Below, in pieces: positions 54,518 through 63,443 of a stretch of DNA of 64,000 nucleotides (its first letter is position 1; each line of letters starts with the position of its first letter). The DNA is from Rhodoplanes sp. Z2-YC6860 (GTDB lineage: Bacteria > Pseudomonadota > Alphaproteobacteria > Rhizobiales > Xanthobacteraceae). The stretch covers positions 186,001-250,000 of the forward strand of contig NZ_CP007440.1 in the NCBI RefSeq assembly GCF_001579845.1. Direction: 5' to 3'. Under the pieces are notes generated by a model that worked only from the letters and a program-made list of their open reading frames with translations, had not been told where the DNA came from and searched no databases. A program made the position numbers and the translations under genes.

Positions 54518-55729
54518 ATGACCGCCGCCACCGCCATACAACAACCCGCCCCGCTGAAGGCCGAAGGCCGCTCGCCGTTCGTGCGCCTGCATGAGCTTCT
54601 GGCCGACATCGAGCCGGGCAAGCCCGCCATCAATCTGTCGGTCGGTGAACCACAGCACCCGATCCCGCCTTTCGTCGGGCCGGTGATCGCCGCGCATCTC
54701 AACGATTTCGGCCGGTATCCGGCGAACAAAGGCACCGACGGCTTCCGCAAGGCCGCGGCCGGCTGGCTCAATCAGCGCTATCAGCTTGCTCGGCCGGTAA
54801 ATCCCGAGTCCGAAGTCATCGTGCTCAACGGCACCCGCGAGGGGCTGTTCCTCGGCGCGATTGCGGCGAACCGCTACGTCACCGGCCGCGCCGGCACGCC
54901 CGCAATCCTCATCCCCAATCCGTTCTATGCCGCCTATTCGGCAGGCGCGGCGGCCGCCGGCTGCGAGCCGGTTTACTTGCCGACCACGCGCGAGACCGGA
55001 TTTCTTCCCGATCTCGACGCCATCGATGAGGCACTGCTGAAGCGCACTGTCGCTTTTTTCATCGCCTCGCCATCCAACCCGCAAGGCGCGGTTGCCGACG
55101 AAGCCTATCTCGCGCGTCTCGTCGCCATGGCACGGCGCTACGGGTTCCTGATTTTCGCCGACGAGTGCTACTGCGAGATCTACCTCAATGGCCGAGCGCC
55201 GCACGGCATGCTCGCGGTGTCGCAGCCCGACTTCGCCAATGTGGTCGTGTTCCACTCGCTGTCGAAGCGTTCGAACCTGCCCGGCCTGCGCGTCGGTTTC
55301 GCGGCCGGCGATCGCCATTTCCTCTCCCGCTACATCGAGCTGCGCAATATCGCGGCACCGCAGGTGCCGGTGCCGGCCCAGGAGGTCGCGATCGCGGCCT
55401 ATGCGGACGAGACACACGTCGAGAAGAACCGCGAGCTCTATGTCGCGAAGTTCGATCTCGCCGATCAGATCATCGGCAACCGCTACGGCTACAAGCGGCC
55501 CGCCGGTGGGTTCTTTCTGTGGCTCGATGTGAGCCGGCACGGCGGCGACGAGGCCGCGACCGTGAAACTGTGGCGCGAAGGCGGGTTGCGCGTGATCCCC
55601 GGCCACTATCTGGCGCGGGACGGCGCCGACGGCCGCAATCCCGGCATGGGCTACATCCGCGTCGCTCTGGTGCAGGACAAGGAAGTCACCGCCGATGCGC
55701 TCCACCGCATAGTCGAAGTGCTCGGTTGA
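54518..55729 (+). CDS. Class I/II pyridoxal-phosphate aminotransferase (DapC-like)
   Basis: The 403-residue aminotransferase shows INLSVGEPQHPIPPFV, NGTREGLFLGAIAANRYV, IPNPFYAAYSAGA, FIASPSNPQGAVAD, IFADECYCEIY and the PLP-lysine region HSLSKRSNLPGLRVGF. This resembles succinyldiaminopimelate aminotransferases of Actinobacteria and Rhizobiales, but the specific reaction is not proven by motifs alone. The ATG at 54518 gives the normal family start. It lies about 80 bp upstream of ftsK. Confidence 0.85.
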   Translation: MTAATAIQQPAPLKAEGRSPFVRLHELLADIEPGKPAINLSVGEPQHPIPPFVGPVIAAHLNDFGRYPANKGTDGFRKAAAGWLNQRYQLARPVNPESEVIVLNGTREGLFLGAIAANRYVTGRAGTPAILIPNPFYAAYSAGAAAAGCEPVYLPTTRETGFLPDLDAIDEALLKRTVAFFIASPSNPQGAVADEAYLARLVAMARRYGFLIFADECYCEIYLNGRAPHGMLAVSQPDFANVVVFHSLSKRSNLPGLRVGFAAGDRHFLSRYIELRNIAAPQVPVPAQEVAIAAYADETHVEKNRELYVAKFDLADQIIGNRYGYKRPAGGFFLWLDVSRHGGDEAATVKLWREGGLRVIPGHYLARDGADGRNPGMGYIRVALVQDKEVTADALHRIVEVLG

Positions 55730-55808
55730 AGGGCTCGGTTAATACGAATCTGAAACTCCTTTGGTGAGATGACGCCGCTCACAACAGACGGCATCCCGGA
55801 CTGACGAT

Positions 55809-58274
55809 ATGGCAGCAAGCGCTCGCGGCATGGAGCTTTCGAACTGGTCGGACGAGCTGCGCAGCCTGCTCCGGCGGCGGCTGTGCGAGACGGGCGGCTT
55901 TGTGCTGATCGGGCTCGCGGCCGTCATCGCGGTCTCGCTCGCGACCTGGTCGGTGCAGGACCCGTCGCTGAGCCACGCCACCGACGGCCCGATCCGCAAC
56001 CTGCTCGGCACGCCGGGCGCGATCGGCGCCGACCTTCTGATGCAGCTGTTCGGCCTCGCCTCGACGGTGCTGATCCTGCCGGTCGCGGTGTGGGGCTGGC
56101 GCATCGCCAGCCACCGGCCGTTCGATCGCGAGTGGATGCGCCTGTCGTTCTGGGTGGCCAGCACCGTCTTCGCGGCGGGCTTCGCGTCGTGCCTGCCGAA
56201 CAGCGACCACTGGCCATTGCCGACCGGACTCGGCGGCGTGATCGGCGATGGCGTGCTCTATCTGCCGACGCTCCTGGTTGGCAATCTCTCGAGCGCAGGC
56301 ATCCTGGTTGCGGCGATTGTGTTCGGCGCCTGTGCGCTCGCTTCGATCATCGTTGCCACCGGTTTTGGCTATCATCATCCGGACAGTGTCGCGCTCGACG
56401 AGAAGTGGGCACGCGAGGCGGCCGGTCCCGAGGATGACGACGCCGAGCGGACTTCAATCTCGCTTGGCTGGATCGTGCATCAGCTCCTGAGCCTGAAGGC
56501 ACGCCTCAAGCGCCTGGTGACGCGCCGCTCGGCACAGCTTGCGCCAAAGCACAGCCCGCGTCGCGCCACGCCGCCGGTCCCGGTCAAGCGCAACCGCGTC
56601 GAGCCGAAGCTCGAAGAGGCGATCGAGGACGACGAAGTCGAGGACGAGGCGGAGGAAGAAGAGGACGACGCCGAGGTCACGATCGCGCCCGCGCCAGTCG
56701 CGAAGAAGCCAGCGCGTCCCAAGCCGACGAAAAAATCCGGCGGCTATCAGCTTCCCGAGCTCAACTTGCTCGCCTCGGCAAAAGCCTCCGACCGTTTCGC
56801 GCCGAGCCAGGAATCGATTCAGGAATGTGCAACGTCGCTGGAGAGCACGCTGCAGGACTTCGGCGTGCGCGGCTCCATCATCAATGCGCGCCCCGGCCCC
56901 GTCGTGACGCTCTACGAACTCGAACCGGCGCCGGGCATCAAGTCGTCGCGCGTGATCGGGCTTGCCGACGACATCGCGCGCTCGATGAGCGCGCTGTCGG
57001 CGCGCGTTGCCGTGGTGCAGGGCCGCAATGCCATCGGCATCGAACTGCCGAACGAGAAGCGCGAAAAGGTCTACTTCCGCGAGATGCTCGCGTCCGAAGA
57101 ATACACTGAAACGCAAGCCAAGCTGCCGCTCTGCCTTGGCAAGACCATCGGCGGCGAGCCCGTGGTGGTCGATCTCGCCCGCATGCCGCATCTGCTGATC
57201 GCCGGCACCACCGGTTCGGGCAAGTCGGTCGCGATCAACACCATGATCCTCAGCCTGCTCTATCGGCTCACGCCGGATCAATGCCGGCTGATTATGGTCG
57301 ATCCCAAGATGCTCGAGCTTTCCGTCTATGACGGCATCCCGCATCTGCTGACACCCGTCGTCACCGACCCCAAGAAAGCGGTGGTCGCGCTGAAGTGGGC
57401 GGTGCGCGAGATGGAAGAGCGCTACAAGAAAATGTCGAAGGTCGGTGTGCGCAACATCGACGGCTTCAACATGCGCGTCGTCGAAGCCAAGGCCAAGGGC
57501 GAGACCATCACCCGCACCGTGCACACGGGCTACGACAAGGAATCCGGCGAGGCGATTTACGAGAAGGAGGAGCTCGAGCTCGAGCCGCTGCCCTACATCG
57601 TGGTCATTGTCGACGAAATGGCCGACCTGATGATGGTGGCCGGCAAGGACATCGAAGGCGCGGTGCAGCGCCTCGCCCAGATGGCCCGCGCCGCCGGTAT
57701 CCATGTCGTCCTGGCGACACAACGCCCGTCTGTCGACGTCATCACCGGCACCATCAAGGCGAACTTCCCGACCCGCATTTCCTTCCAGGTCACCTCGAAG
57801 ATCGACAGCCGCACCATCCTGGGCGAGCAGGGCGCCGAGCAGCTGCTCGGCCAGGGCGACATGCTCTACATGGCGGGCGGCGGCCGCATCAGCCGCGTCC
57901 ACGGCCCGTTCTGCTCGGACGACGAGGTTGAGAAGGTGGTGCGGCACCTGAAGTCACAGGGCGCGCCGCAGTACCTCGAGGCCGTCACCGCATCCGAGGA
58001 GGAGCCCGAACTCGACGACGACGGCAATCCGGTGTTCGATGCGAGCGGCATGGGCCAGGCCGGCGACGCCACCGACCTGTACCAGCAGGCGGTCCAGATC
58101 GTCACCCGCGACAAGAAGGCTTCGACCAGCTACATCCAGCGGCGCCTGCAAATCGGCTACAACCGCGCCGCCTCGATCATGGAGCGGATGGAGCAGGAGG
58201 GCATTGTCGGCCAGGCCAACCATGCCGGAAAACGCGAAATCCTGGTTGGCCAGGAAGAGCACGCAAAGTATTGA
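55809..58274 (+). CDS. ftsK: DNA translocase FtsK
   Basis: The 821-residue protein has an N-terminal part with four membrane helices (about 25-185), an acidic/basic linker (about 215-315, very Asp/Glu-rich [15 protein letters not shown]), and a RecA-like motor with Walker A GTTGSGKS (466-473), [32 protein letters not shown] and [26 protein letters not shown]-terminal gamma winged helix ([29 protein letters not shown]) reads KOPS sites. It pumps DNA at the division septum for dimer resolution. Confidence 0.97.
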   Translation: MAASARGMELSNWSDELRSLLRRRLCETGGFVLIGLAAVIAVSLATWSVQDPSLSHATDGPIRNLLGTPGAIGADLLMQLFGLASTVLILPVAVWGWRIASHRPFDREWMRLSFWVASTVFAAGFASCLPNSDHWPLPTGLGGVIGDGVLYLPTLLVGNLSSAGILVAAIVFGACALASIIVATGFGYHHPDSVALDEKWAREAAGPEDDDAERTSISLGWIVHQLLSLKARLKRLVTRRSAQLAPKHSPRRATPPVPVKRNRVEPKLEEAIEDDEVEDEAEEEEDDAEVTIAPAPVAKKPARPKPTKKSGGYQLPELNLLASAKASDRFAPSQESIQECATSLESTLQDFGVRGSIINARPGPVVTLYELEPAPGIKSSRVIGLADDIARSMSALSARVAVVQGRNAIGIELPNEKREKVYFREMLASEEYTETQAKLPLCLGKTIGGEPVVVDLARMPHLLIAGTTGSGKSVAINTMILSLLYRLTPDQCRLIMVDPKMLELSVYDGIPHLLTPVVTDPKKAVVALKWAVREMEERYKKMSKVGVRNIDGFNMRVVEAKAKGETITRTVHTGYDKESGEAIYEKEELELEPLPYIVVIVDEMADLMMVAGKDIEGAVQRLAQMARAAGIHVVLATQRPSVDVITGTIKANFPTRISFQVTSKIDSRTILGEQGAEQLLGQGDMLYMAGGGRISRVHGPFCSDDEVEKVVRHLKSQGAPQYLEAVTASEEEPELDDDGNPVFDASGMGQAGDATDLYQQAVQIVTRDKKASTSYIQRRLQIGYNRAASIMERMEQEGIVGQANHAGKREILVGQEEHAKY

Positions 58275-58401
58275 GACCGATACATTGAGAGCACAGACCC
58301 GCGCTATAGTGGGCGGGGGCACATCAAGAGCCGCGAAATCGCCACAGCCGGCCCCTAGGGCAACCGGCGGGGTCAGGGGTCGGGGTCAGGCGGAGTAAGA
58401 T

Positions 58402-59265
58402 ATGGCGAGCCGGAAGGCCGTTGTTGCGGCATTGCTGTCGGGGCTCGCCCTGGGACTGTCGGCCGGACCGACCGGTGCCCTTGGGCAGAGCGTGCCGCTG
58501 CCCGTTCCTGCGCCACAGCCGAAATCCCACGAGCGGCCGCAGGCGCCGCGCCCCCCGCAGCAGGTCGCCCCGAATGCCCAGCAGCGGCCTGTGCAACAGC
58601 CCCCGCAGCAACAGGCCGACCAACAGCCTCAGCAGCAGCCGCAATCGAGCGGCTTTCCCTCGATCTTCCCGAAGCCACCCAACATCTTTGGCGGCTCGGG
58701 CTCTTCGACAGCCTTCGACGCCAAGCAGCGTGCGCTCGCCGATAAGGTCAGCGCCTATCTGACCAGTGTGCGCCAACTCCAGGGCAAGTTCGTCCAGGTC
58801 GGTCCCGACGGCAGCAAGTCGGAAGGCGAGTTCTACCTGCAGAAGCCCGGCAAGGTCCGCTTCGACTATGACCCGCCGAACCCGATCGAGATGATTGCCG
58901 ACGGTCAGTCCGTGGTGGTGCGCGACCGCAAGCTTGCGACCCAGGACCTCTATCCGCTGTCACAGACGCCGCTGCGCTTTCTGCTCGCCGACCGCATCGA
59001 CCTGATGCGCGACACCAACCTGGTCGGCGTCTATGCCGACGATGTGTTCGTCACGGTGGTGATCGAGGAGCGCCAGATCATCGCCGGCACCCATCGCGTG
59101 ATGCTGATGTTCGGCGCGCAGGATTATCAGTTGCGGCAATGGACCGTGACCGATCCGCAGGGCTACGACACCACGGTCGCGGTTTACAATCTCGACACGC
59201 GCGCGCAGCCGGACCCGAACATGTTCCGCATCGATTACACGCGGCCGGTTCAGCAGGTTCAGTAA
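58402..59265 (+). CDS. lolA: Outer-membrane lipoprotein carrier LolA with Gln/Pro-rich insertion
   Basis: The 287-residue protein has a signal peptide (about 1-28), then a 60-residue low-complexity Pro/Gln tract (QQRPVQQPPQQQADQQ and similar), then the LolA beta-barrel (VSAYLTSVRQLQGKFVQVGPDG, GEFYLQKPGKVRFDYDPPNPIEMIADGQSVVVRD and PLSQTPLRFLLAD). LolA ferries lipoproteins across the periplasm. The tract makes it longer than the usual 200-210 residues, though such tails are common in Hyphomicrobiales. It follows ftsK, the usual alphaproteobacterial order. Confidence 0.93.
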   Translation: MASRKAVVAALLSGLALGLSAGPTGALGQSVPLPVPAPQPKSHERPQAPRPPQQVAPNAQQRPVQQPPQQQADQQPQQQPQSSGFPSIFPKPPNIFGGSGSSTAFDAKQRALADKVSAYLTSVRQLQGKFVQVGPDGSKSEGEFYLQKPGKVRFDYDPPNPIEMIADGQSVVVRDRKLATQDLYPLSQTPLRFLLADRIDLMRDTNLVGVYADDVFVTVVIEERQIIAGTHRVMLMFGAQDYQLRQWTVTDPQGYDTTVAVYNLDTRAQPDPNMFRIDYTRPVQQVQ

Positions 59266-59326
59266 GCCGCCTGTCGTCGGCGATTGCTGCCGCGGAGTTT
59301 CTTCGCACTCTGACCTTGCACCGCTG

Positions 59327-59442
59327 TCATCGCCGGGCTTGACCCGGCGATCCATGACCCTGGTTAGACAGTGGACGTCTTACGTAAGAACCGCTTCTGT
59401 TGCGTCACCTGATAGATGCCCGGGTCAAGCCGGGCATGACAC
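59327..59442. repeat. Palindromic repeat with CGCCGGGCTTGACCCGGCG and CCCGGGTCAAGCCGGG halves
   Basis: GTCATCGCCGGGCTTGACC...CCATGA at the left and GATGCCCGGGTCAAGCCGGGCATGAC at the right are separated by about 55 bp. This is the same architecture as 35338-35448 and the ends of 26056-26426. It lies between lolA and xth. Confidence 0.75.
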
Positions 59443-59541
59443 CGGTTGTTTGGCTCGCCCTGTGCACAAATCGCCGCGCCCGGCCGGGGATTGTCCCACG
59501 CGCCGTGGCCAAATCCGCGGCCCGCTCCTAAATTAAGCCGC

Positions 59542-60357
59542 ATGCAGCTCAAGCTCACGACCTGGAACATCAACTCGGTGCGGCTGCGCATCGACATCGT
59601 GGCCAAGTTCATCAAGGCAGTCCGGCCGGATGTGCTCTGTCTCCAGGAGACCAAGTGCCCCGACGACGCGTTTCCGCGGAAGCGTTTCAAGCGTCTCGGC
59701 TATGAGCACTTCGCGCTCAACGGCCAGAAGGGCTATCACGGCGTCGCCGTGGTCTCGCGGCTGCCGCTCGATTCGTTTGCCGCGAAAGGCTATTGCGGCA
59801 AGACCGACAGCCGCCACGTCGGCGTCGTCCTCGGCGAAAAGGCCAAGCTTCGCGATCCGATCAGCGTGCACAACTATTATGTGCCGGCCGGCGGCGACGA
59901 GCCCGATCCTGCGATCAATCCAAAGTTCGAGCACAAGCTCGCGTTCCTCGACGAGATGAAAGTCTGCGCGAACATGCTGCCGGCGCGCAGCGAGCGCTCC
60001 ATCGTGGTCGGCGATCTGAACGTCGCGCCGCTCGAACATGATGTCTGGAGTCACAAGCAGCTGCTCAAGATCGTCTCGCACACGCCGATCGAGTGCGAGA
60101 AGCTCACCGCCGCGCAGAAGGCCGGCGACTGGATCGACGTGGCGCGCACCTTCGTGCCGCCGAGCGAGAAGCTCTACACGTGGTGGAGCTATCGTGCACA
60201 GGACTGGCTTGCAGCCGATAAAGGCCGCAGGCTCGACCACATCTGGGTGTCGCAAGCGCTGGGCGACCGGCTGCAGGCCATCAAGGTGACGAAGGACGCA
60301 CGCGGCTGGGAGCGGCCATCGGACCATGTGCCGGTGACGATGACGCTGGACGTTTAA
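59542..60357 (+). CDS. xth: Exodeoxyribonuclease III
   Basis: The 271-residue AP endonuclease/exonuclease shows LKLTTWNINSVRLRIDIV, LCLQETKCPDDAFP (metal Glu), GYHGVAVVSR, VHNYYVPAGG, VVGDLNVAPLEHDVWSHKQL (catalytic D-x-N) and GRRLDHIWVS with SDHVPVTMTL at the end (final His). It acts in base-excision repair. The ATG at 59542 is used, as upstream codons lack a family match. Confidence 0.96.
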   Translation: MQLKLTTWNINSVRLRIDIVAKFIKAVRPDVLCLQETKCPDDAFPRKRFKRLGYEHFALNGQKGYHGVAVVSRLPLDSFAAKGYCGKTDSRHVGVVLGEKAKLRDPISVHNYYVPAGGDEPDPAINPKFEHKLAFLDEMKVCANMLPARSERSIVVGDLNVAPLEHDVWSHKQLLKIVSHTPIECEKLTAAQKAGDWIDVARTFVPPSEKLYTWWSYRAQDWLAADKGRRLDHIWVSQALGDRLQAIKVTKDARGWERPSDHVPVTMTLDV

Positions 60358-60421
60358 GCCACCGTCCCGATAATGCCTGTGAAACCGGCGCGATCTCCTC
60401 AGCCGGCCGGGACATGAATCC

Positions 60422-61414
60422 ATGGCAAAGCTCAGGCTCACCGTCGCGTGCGGCGATTACGACATCGTCAAGCCGCTGATCGAAGGCACCGTTGAAGCGG
60501 CCGGCCTCGAGCTCGTTTTCCTCACCGACATGGGTCCGCGCGAGCGTCACTGGCGCATGGGACGCAAGCACGAGTTCGACGTCTGCGAGGAAAATGTCGG
60601 CGCCTATTACATGATCCGCGACCAGGGCGAGCCGCTCACCGCGATCCCTGTGTTTCTGCATCGAAGGTTTCGCCACGGCTTCGTGTTCATCAACACCGCG
60701 GCCGGCATCCGTGAACCCAAGGACCTCAACGGCAAGGTGGTCGGCGGCACCAACTTCCAGCCGGCCTCGAACATCTGGATGCGCGGCATCCTGGAGGAGC
60801 ACTACGGACTGCAGCACCGGAGCATCACCTGGCTGGTCGAACGCAGCGAAGATGTCGCCTTCGAGGTGCCGCCTGGACTGCGCATCGAGATGAAGACCTC
60901 GCCGAAAACGCTCGGCCAGATGCTGGCCGACGGCGACATTCCGGCGATGATCTCGCCGACGCTGCCGAAGCCGTTCGTCGAAGGCGACAAGCGCATCGCC
61001 CGGCTGTTCGCCGACTATAAGCAGGTCGAGATCGACTATTTCGGCAAGACCGGAATTTTTCCGATCATGCATGTGACGACGCTGAAGCAGGAGATCGCGG
61101 AGAAATATCCCTGGGTCGCGACCAACTTGACCAAGGCGTTCGAGGAAGCAAAGCTTCTCGCCTATCGCCGCATCGCCAATCCGCGCATGGCGCCGCTGGT
61201 GTTCCTGCGCACCGCGGTCGAGGAGCAGGATCGGATCTTCGGCAAGGACCCTTGGGCCTACGGGTTGACGCCAGCGAACCGCAAGAATCTGGAAACGGTG
61301 CAGCGCTATGCGCACCAGCAAGGCATGATCCGGAAGCTCACGCCGCTCGATGAGCTATTTGCCGATACCGACCTGGGCGACGTCGGCAGCGGCGCTGCGC
61401 CGGAAGAATTCTGA
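60422..61414 (+). CDS. 4,5-dihydroxyphthalate decarboxylase-like / NMT1-type binding protein
   Basis: The 330-residue protein has a periplasmic-binding-protein fold but no signal peptide. Its start LRLTVACGDYDIVKPLIEGTVEAAGLEL, then MGRKHEFDVCEENVGAYYMIR, FVFINTAAGIREPKDLNGKVVGGTNF and GKTGIFPIMHVT match the family annotated as 4,5-dihydroxyphthalate decarboxylase (Pht5) or as ABC substrate-binding protein. The cytoplasmic form fits an enzyme better. Specificity is unknown. It converges with the cyclic-nucleotide-binding gene (7 bp). Confidence 0.8.
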   Translation: MAKLRLTVACGDYDIVKPLIEGTVEAAGLELVFLTDMGPRERHWRMGRKHEFDVCEENVGAYYMIRDQGEPLTAIPVFLHRRFRHGFVFINTAAGIREPKDLNGKVVGGTNFQPASNIWMRGILEEHYGLQHRSITWLVERSEDVAFEVPPGLRIEMKTSPKTLGQMLADGDIPAMISPTLPKPFVEGDKRIARLFADYKQVEIDYFGKTGIFPIMHVTTLKQEIAEKYPWVATNLTKAFEEAKLLAYRRIANPRMAPLVFLRTAVEEQDRIFGKDPWAYGLTPANRKNLETVQRYAHQQGMIRKLTPLDELFADTDLGDVGSGAAPEEF

Positions 61415-61421
61415 GACGCCG

Positions 61422-61886
61422 TCAATCCGGGTCGGCGCTGGTGTCCAGCACCGAGCGGATGTCGGTCATCTCGGCGAGCGCGCTGCGCGCCCGGGCCGAG
61501 ATCTGGTCGCGCAGGATATTGGCAGCCTCCGGATATCCTTCCAGCATCTTCAGGAACAGGCTGCGCGAAATCCGGATCACGGTCGATGGTTCGCGGGCCG
61601 TCGCGGTGGCAGGCCGCTTGGTCTCGGCAATCAGTGCGAGTTCACCGAGCAGCATGCCGGGGCCGACAACTGTGTCGGGCACCCCTTTCGCGGCACTGCT
61701 CAGCACGAAGGAGCCTTCCTGGATCACGAAACCGCAATCGGTGGTATCGCCGGCGCTGAACAGCACCTCGCCCTGATGGACGTAGCGGCTCTCGGCGCCG
61801 ATCGCGAGAATGCGGAGCGCCGGTCGGCCAAGCATGCGCAGCACCGGCACCCGTTCGATGAATGCAATATCGTCCTCGATGCTCAC
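61422..61886 (-). CDS. Cyclic nucleotide-binding domain protein
   Basis: The 154-residue protein is a single CAP-like sensor domain: VHQGEVLFSAGDTTDCGFVIQEGSFVLS, GPGMLLGELALIAETKRPATATAREPSTVIRIS (phosphate-binding cassette G-E-L-A-L...R-P-A-T), and a C-terminal helix. No helix-turn-helix is attached, so it may act through another protein or as a membrane-independent sensor. It lies 69 bp downstream of the OmpR-type regulator gene on the same strand. Confidence 0.88.
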   Translation of the reverse strand: MSIEDDIAFIERVPVLRMLGRPALRILAIGAESRYVHQGEVLFSAGDTTDCGFVIQEGSFVLSSAAKGVPDTVVGPGMLLGELALIAETKRPATATAREPSTVIRISRSLFLKMLEGYPEAANILRDQISARARSALAEMTDIRSVLDTSADPD

Positions 61887-61955
61887 TTAAAGCATTCTCT
61901 CATTGCGGAGCAGATCGTCGCCCAAAAACCGGTCCCCATCCGGCATCATGCTCCG

Positions 61956-62642
61956 TCACGGCACGAGCTTATAGCCGCCGGCATCGGTGACCAGGATCGC
62001 CGGAGCCGCGGCGTCCTTCTCGACCTTCTGCCGCAGACGATAAACATGCGTCTCGAGCGTGTGCGTGGTGACCCCGGAGTTATACCCCCAAACCTCTTGC
62101 AGCAGAGTCTCACGGGATACCGGCCGCTGACCTGCCCGATACAGGAAACGCAGAATTGCGGTCTCCTTCTCGGTCAGCCGGATCTTGTTGCCCTTGGGAC
62201 TGAGCAGCATCTTGGCGCTCGGCCGGAACGTGTAGGGCCCGATTGTGAAGACCGCATCCTCGCTGGCCTCGTGCTGGCGGAGCTGGGCGCGGATGCGCGC
62301 GAGCAGCACCGCAAAGCGGAATGGTTTGGTGACGTAGTCGTTGGCGCCCGACTCCAGGCCCAGGATGGTGTCGGAATCGGTGTCGTGGCCCGTCAGCATG
62401 ATGATCGGCGCCTTGAAGCCACCCTTGCGCAGGATGCGCACCGCCTCGCGGCCGTCGACGTCCGGCAGGCCGACATCCATGATCACCAGATCGATCTGGC
62501 CGTTCTTGGCCTCCTGCACGCCCTTGGTACCGCAGTCGACCGACACCGCCTCGAACTCATCGTGCAGCGAAAGCTGCTCAACGAGCGCATTCCGCAGCTC
62601 GGTGTCGTCATCAACGATCAGAATTTTACGGCTGTTCGGCAT
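61956..62642 (-). CDS. OmpR/PhoB-type response regulator
   Basis: The 228-residue protein has a receiver domain (KILIVDDDTELRNAL, phospho-acceptor D56 in LVIMDVGLPDVDG, MLTGHDT, YVTKPF) and a winged-helix DNA-binding domain (RLTEKETAILRFLYRAGQRPVSRETLLQEVWGYNSGVTTHTLETHVYRLRQKVE). No kinase gene is adjacent. It is divergent from an L,D-transpeptidase gene, suggesting envelope control, as with CenR-type regulators of alphaproteobacteria; this is inference. The ATG at 62642 is chosen because it begins the receiver domain. Confidence 0.92.
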   Translation of the reverse strand: MPNSRKILIVDDDTELRNALVEQLSLHDEFEAVSVDCGTKGVQEAKNGQIDLVIMDVGLPDVDGREAVRILRKGGFKAPIIMLTGHDTDSDTILGLESGANDYVTKPFRFAVLLARIRAQLRQHEASEDAVFTIGPYTFRPSAKMLLSPKGNKIRLTEKETAILRFLYRAGQRPVSRETLLQEVWGYNSGVTTHTLETHVYRLRQKVEKDAAAPAILVTDAGGYKLVP

Positions 62643-62748
62643 CGAATCCGGCCTTTCCGGGCTCCAGCCCGGCGCAATTCCGCGAAGTAGACCATTCGGG
62701 GATAAAAGAGCAAGCTCCTTGGAACTATGGATAAAAAACCCCGGCGCT

Positions 62749-63279
62749 ATGGCAAAGAGCCCAATTGCGACGTTTTTTGTACGGCGGAAGCCAGGGTTTT
62801 CCACACGGGGGTGGCTGATCGCTGGGCCATTGGCCCTGCCGGTGGCGTTGGGGCGGGGCGGAATCAGGGCCAACAAGCGCGAGGGCGATGGCGGCACGCC
62901 GCGGGGCACCTTCCGGCTCAAGCGGCTGTGGTGGCGGGCCGACCGGGTGGCCAGGCCTTTGACCCACCTGCCGATCCGGCCGATCACCGGCGTGGACGGC
63001 TGGTGCGAGGACCCGGCCGACCGGCGCTACAACCAGCCGATCAGGCTTGCCAAAGGCCACCCCGGGGACCGGCTCAAACGCGAAGACGGCCTCTACGACT
63101 TCATCATCGAGATCGACCACAACACCCGGCCCCGCATTGCAGGCCGGGGCAGCGCGGTGTTCGTCCATGTGGCCCGGCCGGGCTTTGCGCCCACCGCCGG
63201 ATGCGTCGCGCTGAAGACCGGCGCACTCAAGCGGCTCCTGGCCCAGGTCGGCCCCAAGACGCGCATTGTGATTGGCTGA
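62749..63279 (+). CDS. L,D-transpeptidase catalytic-domain protein
   Basis: The 176-residue protein is YkuD-like: GGTPRGTFRLKRLWWRADR, then a catalytic box AVFVHVARPGFAPTAGCVAL with His140 and Cys152. No obvious signal peptide is visible from the ATG at 62749. A TTG at 62719 would extend it with a short segment but also gives no signal. Motifs differ from the SYGCIRM type at 20324. It lies 106 bp from the divergent OmpR-type regulator. It is either a wall cross-linker or a member of the non-exported YkuD subgroup. Confidence 0.85.
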   Translation: MAKSPIATFFVRRKPGFSTRGWLIAGPLALPVALGRGGIRANKREGDGGTPRGTFRLKRLWWRADRVARPLTHLPIRPITGVDGWCEDPADRRYNQPIRLAKGHPGDRLKREDGLYDFIIEIDHNTRPRIAGRGSAVFVHVARPGFAPTAGCVALKTGALKRLLAQVGPKTRIVIG

Positions 63280-63443
63280 TTTGATTCCGCCCAGTTTACC
63301 CGCCTTTCACGATGAACCGGCGATCCGCGGGGCTTGGTCTCATTCTTAACCAACAGTCGATGGTTGTTATTTAAGACGATTCGGTCCGGCAGGCCGTAAT
63401 CGCGCGACCGCCGGCGCCATGGCGAACCGCGACAACGACCAAC

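Noticed and set aside
62341-62748. Upstream part of the frame leading into the second L,D-transpeptidase
   Set aside because: It is serine-rich antisense to the response regulator gene; the homologous region begins at about 62749.
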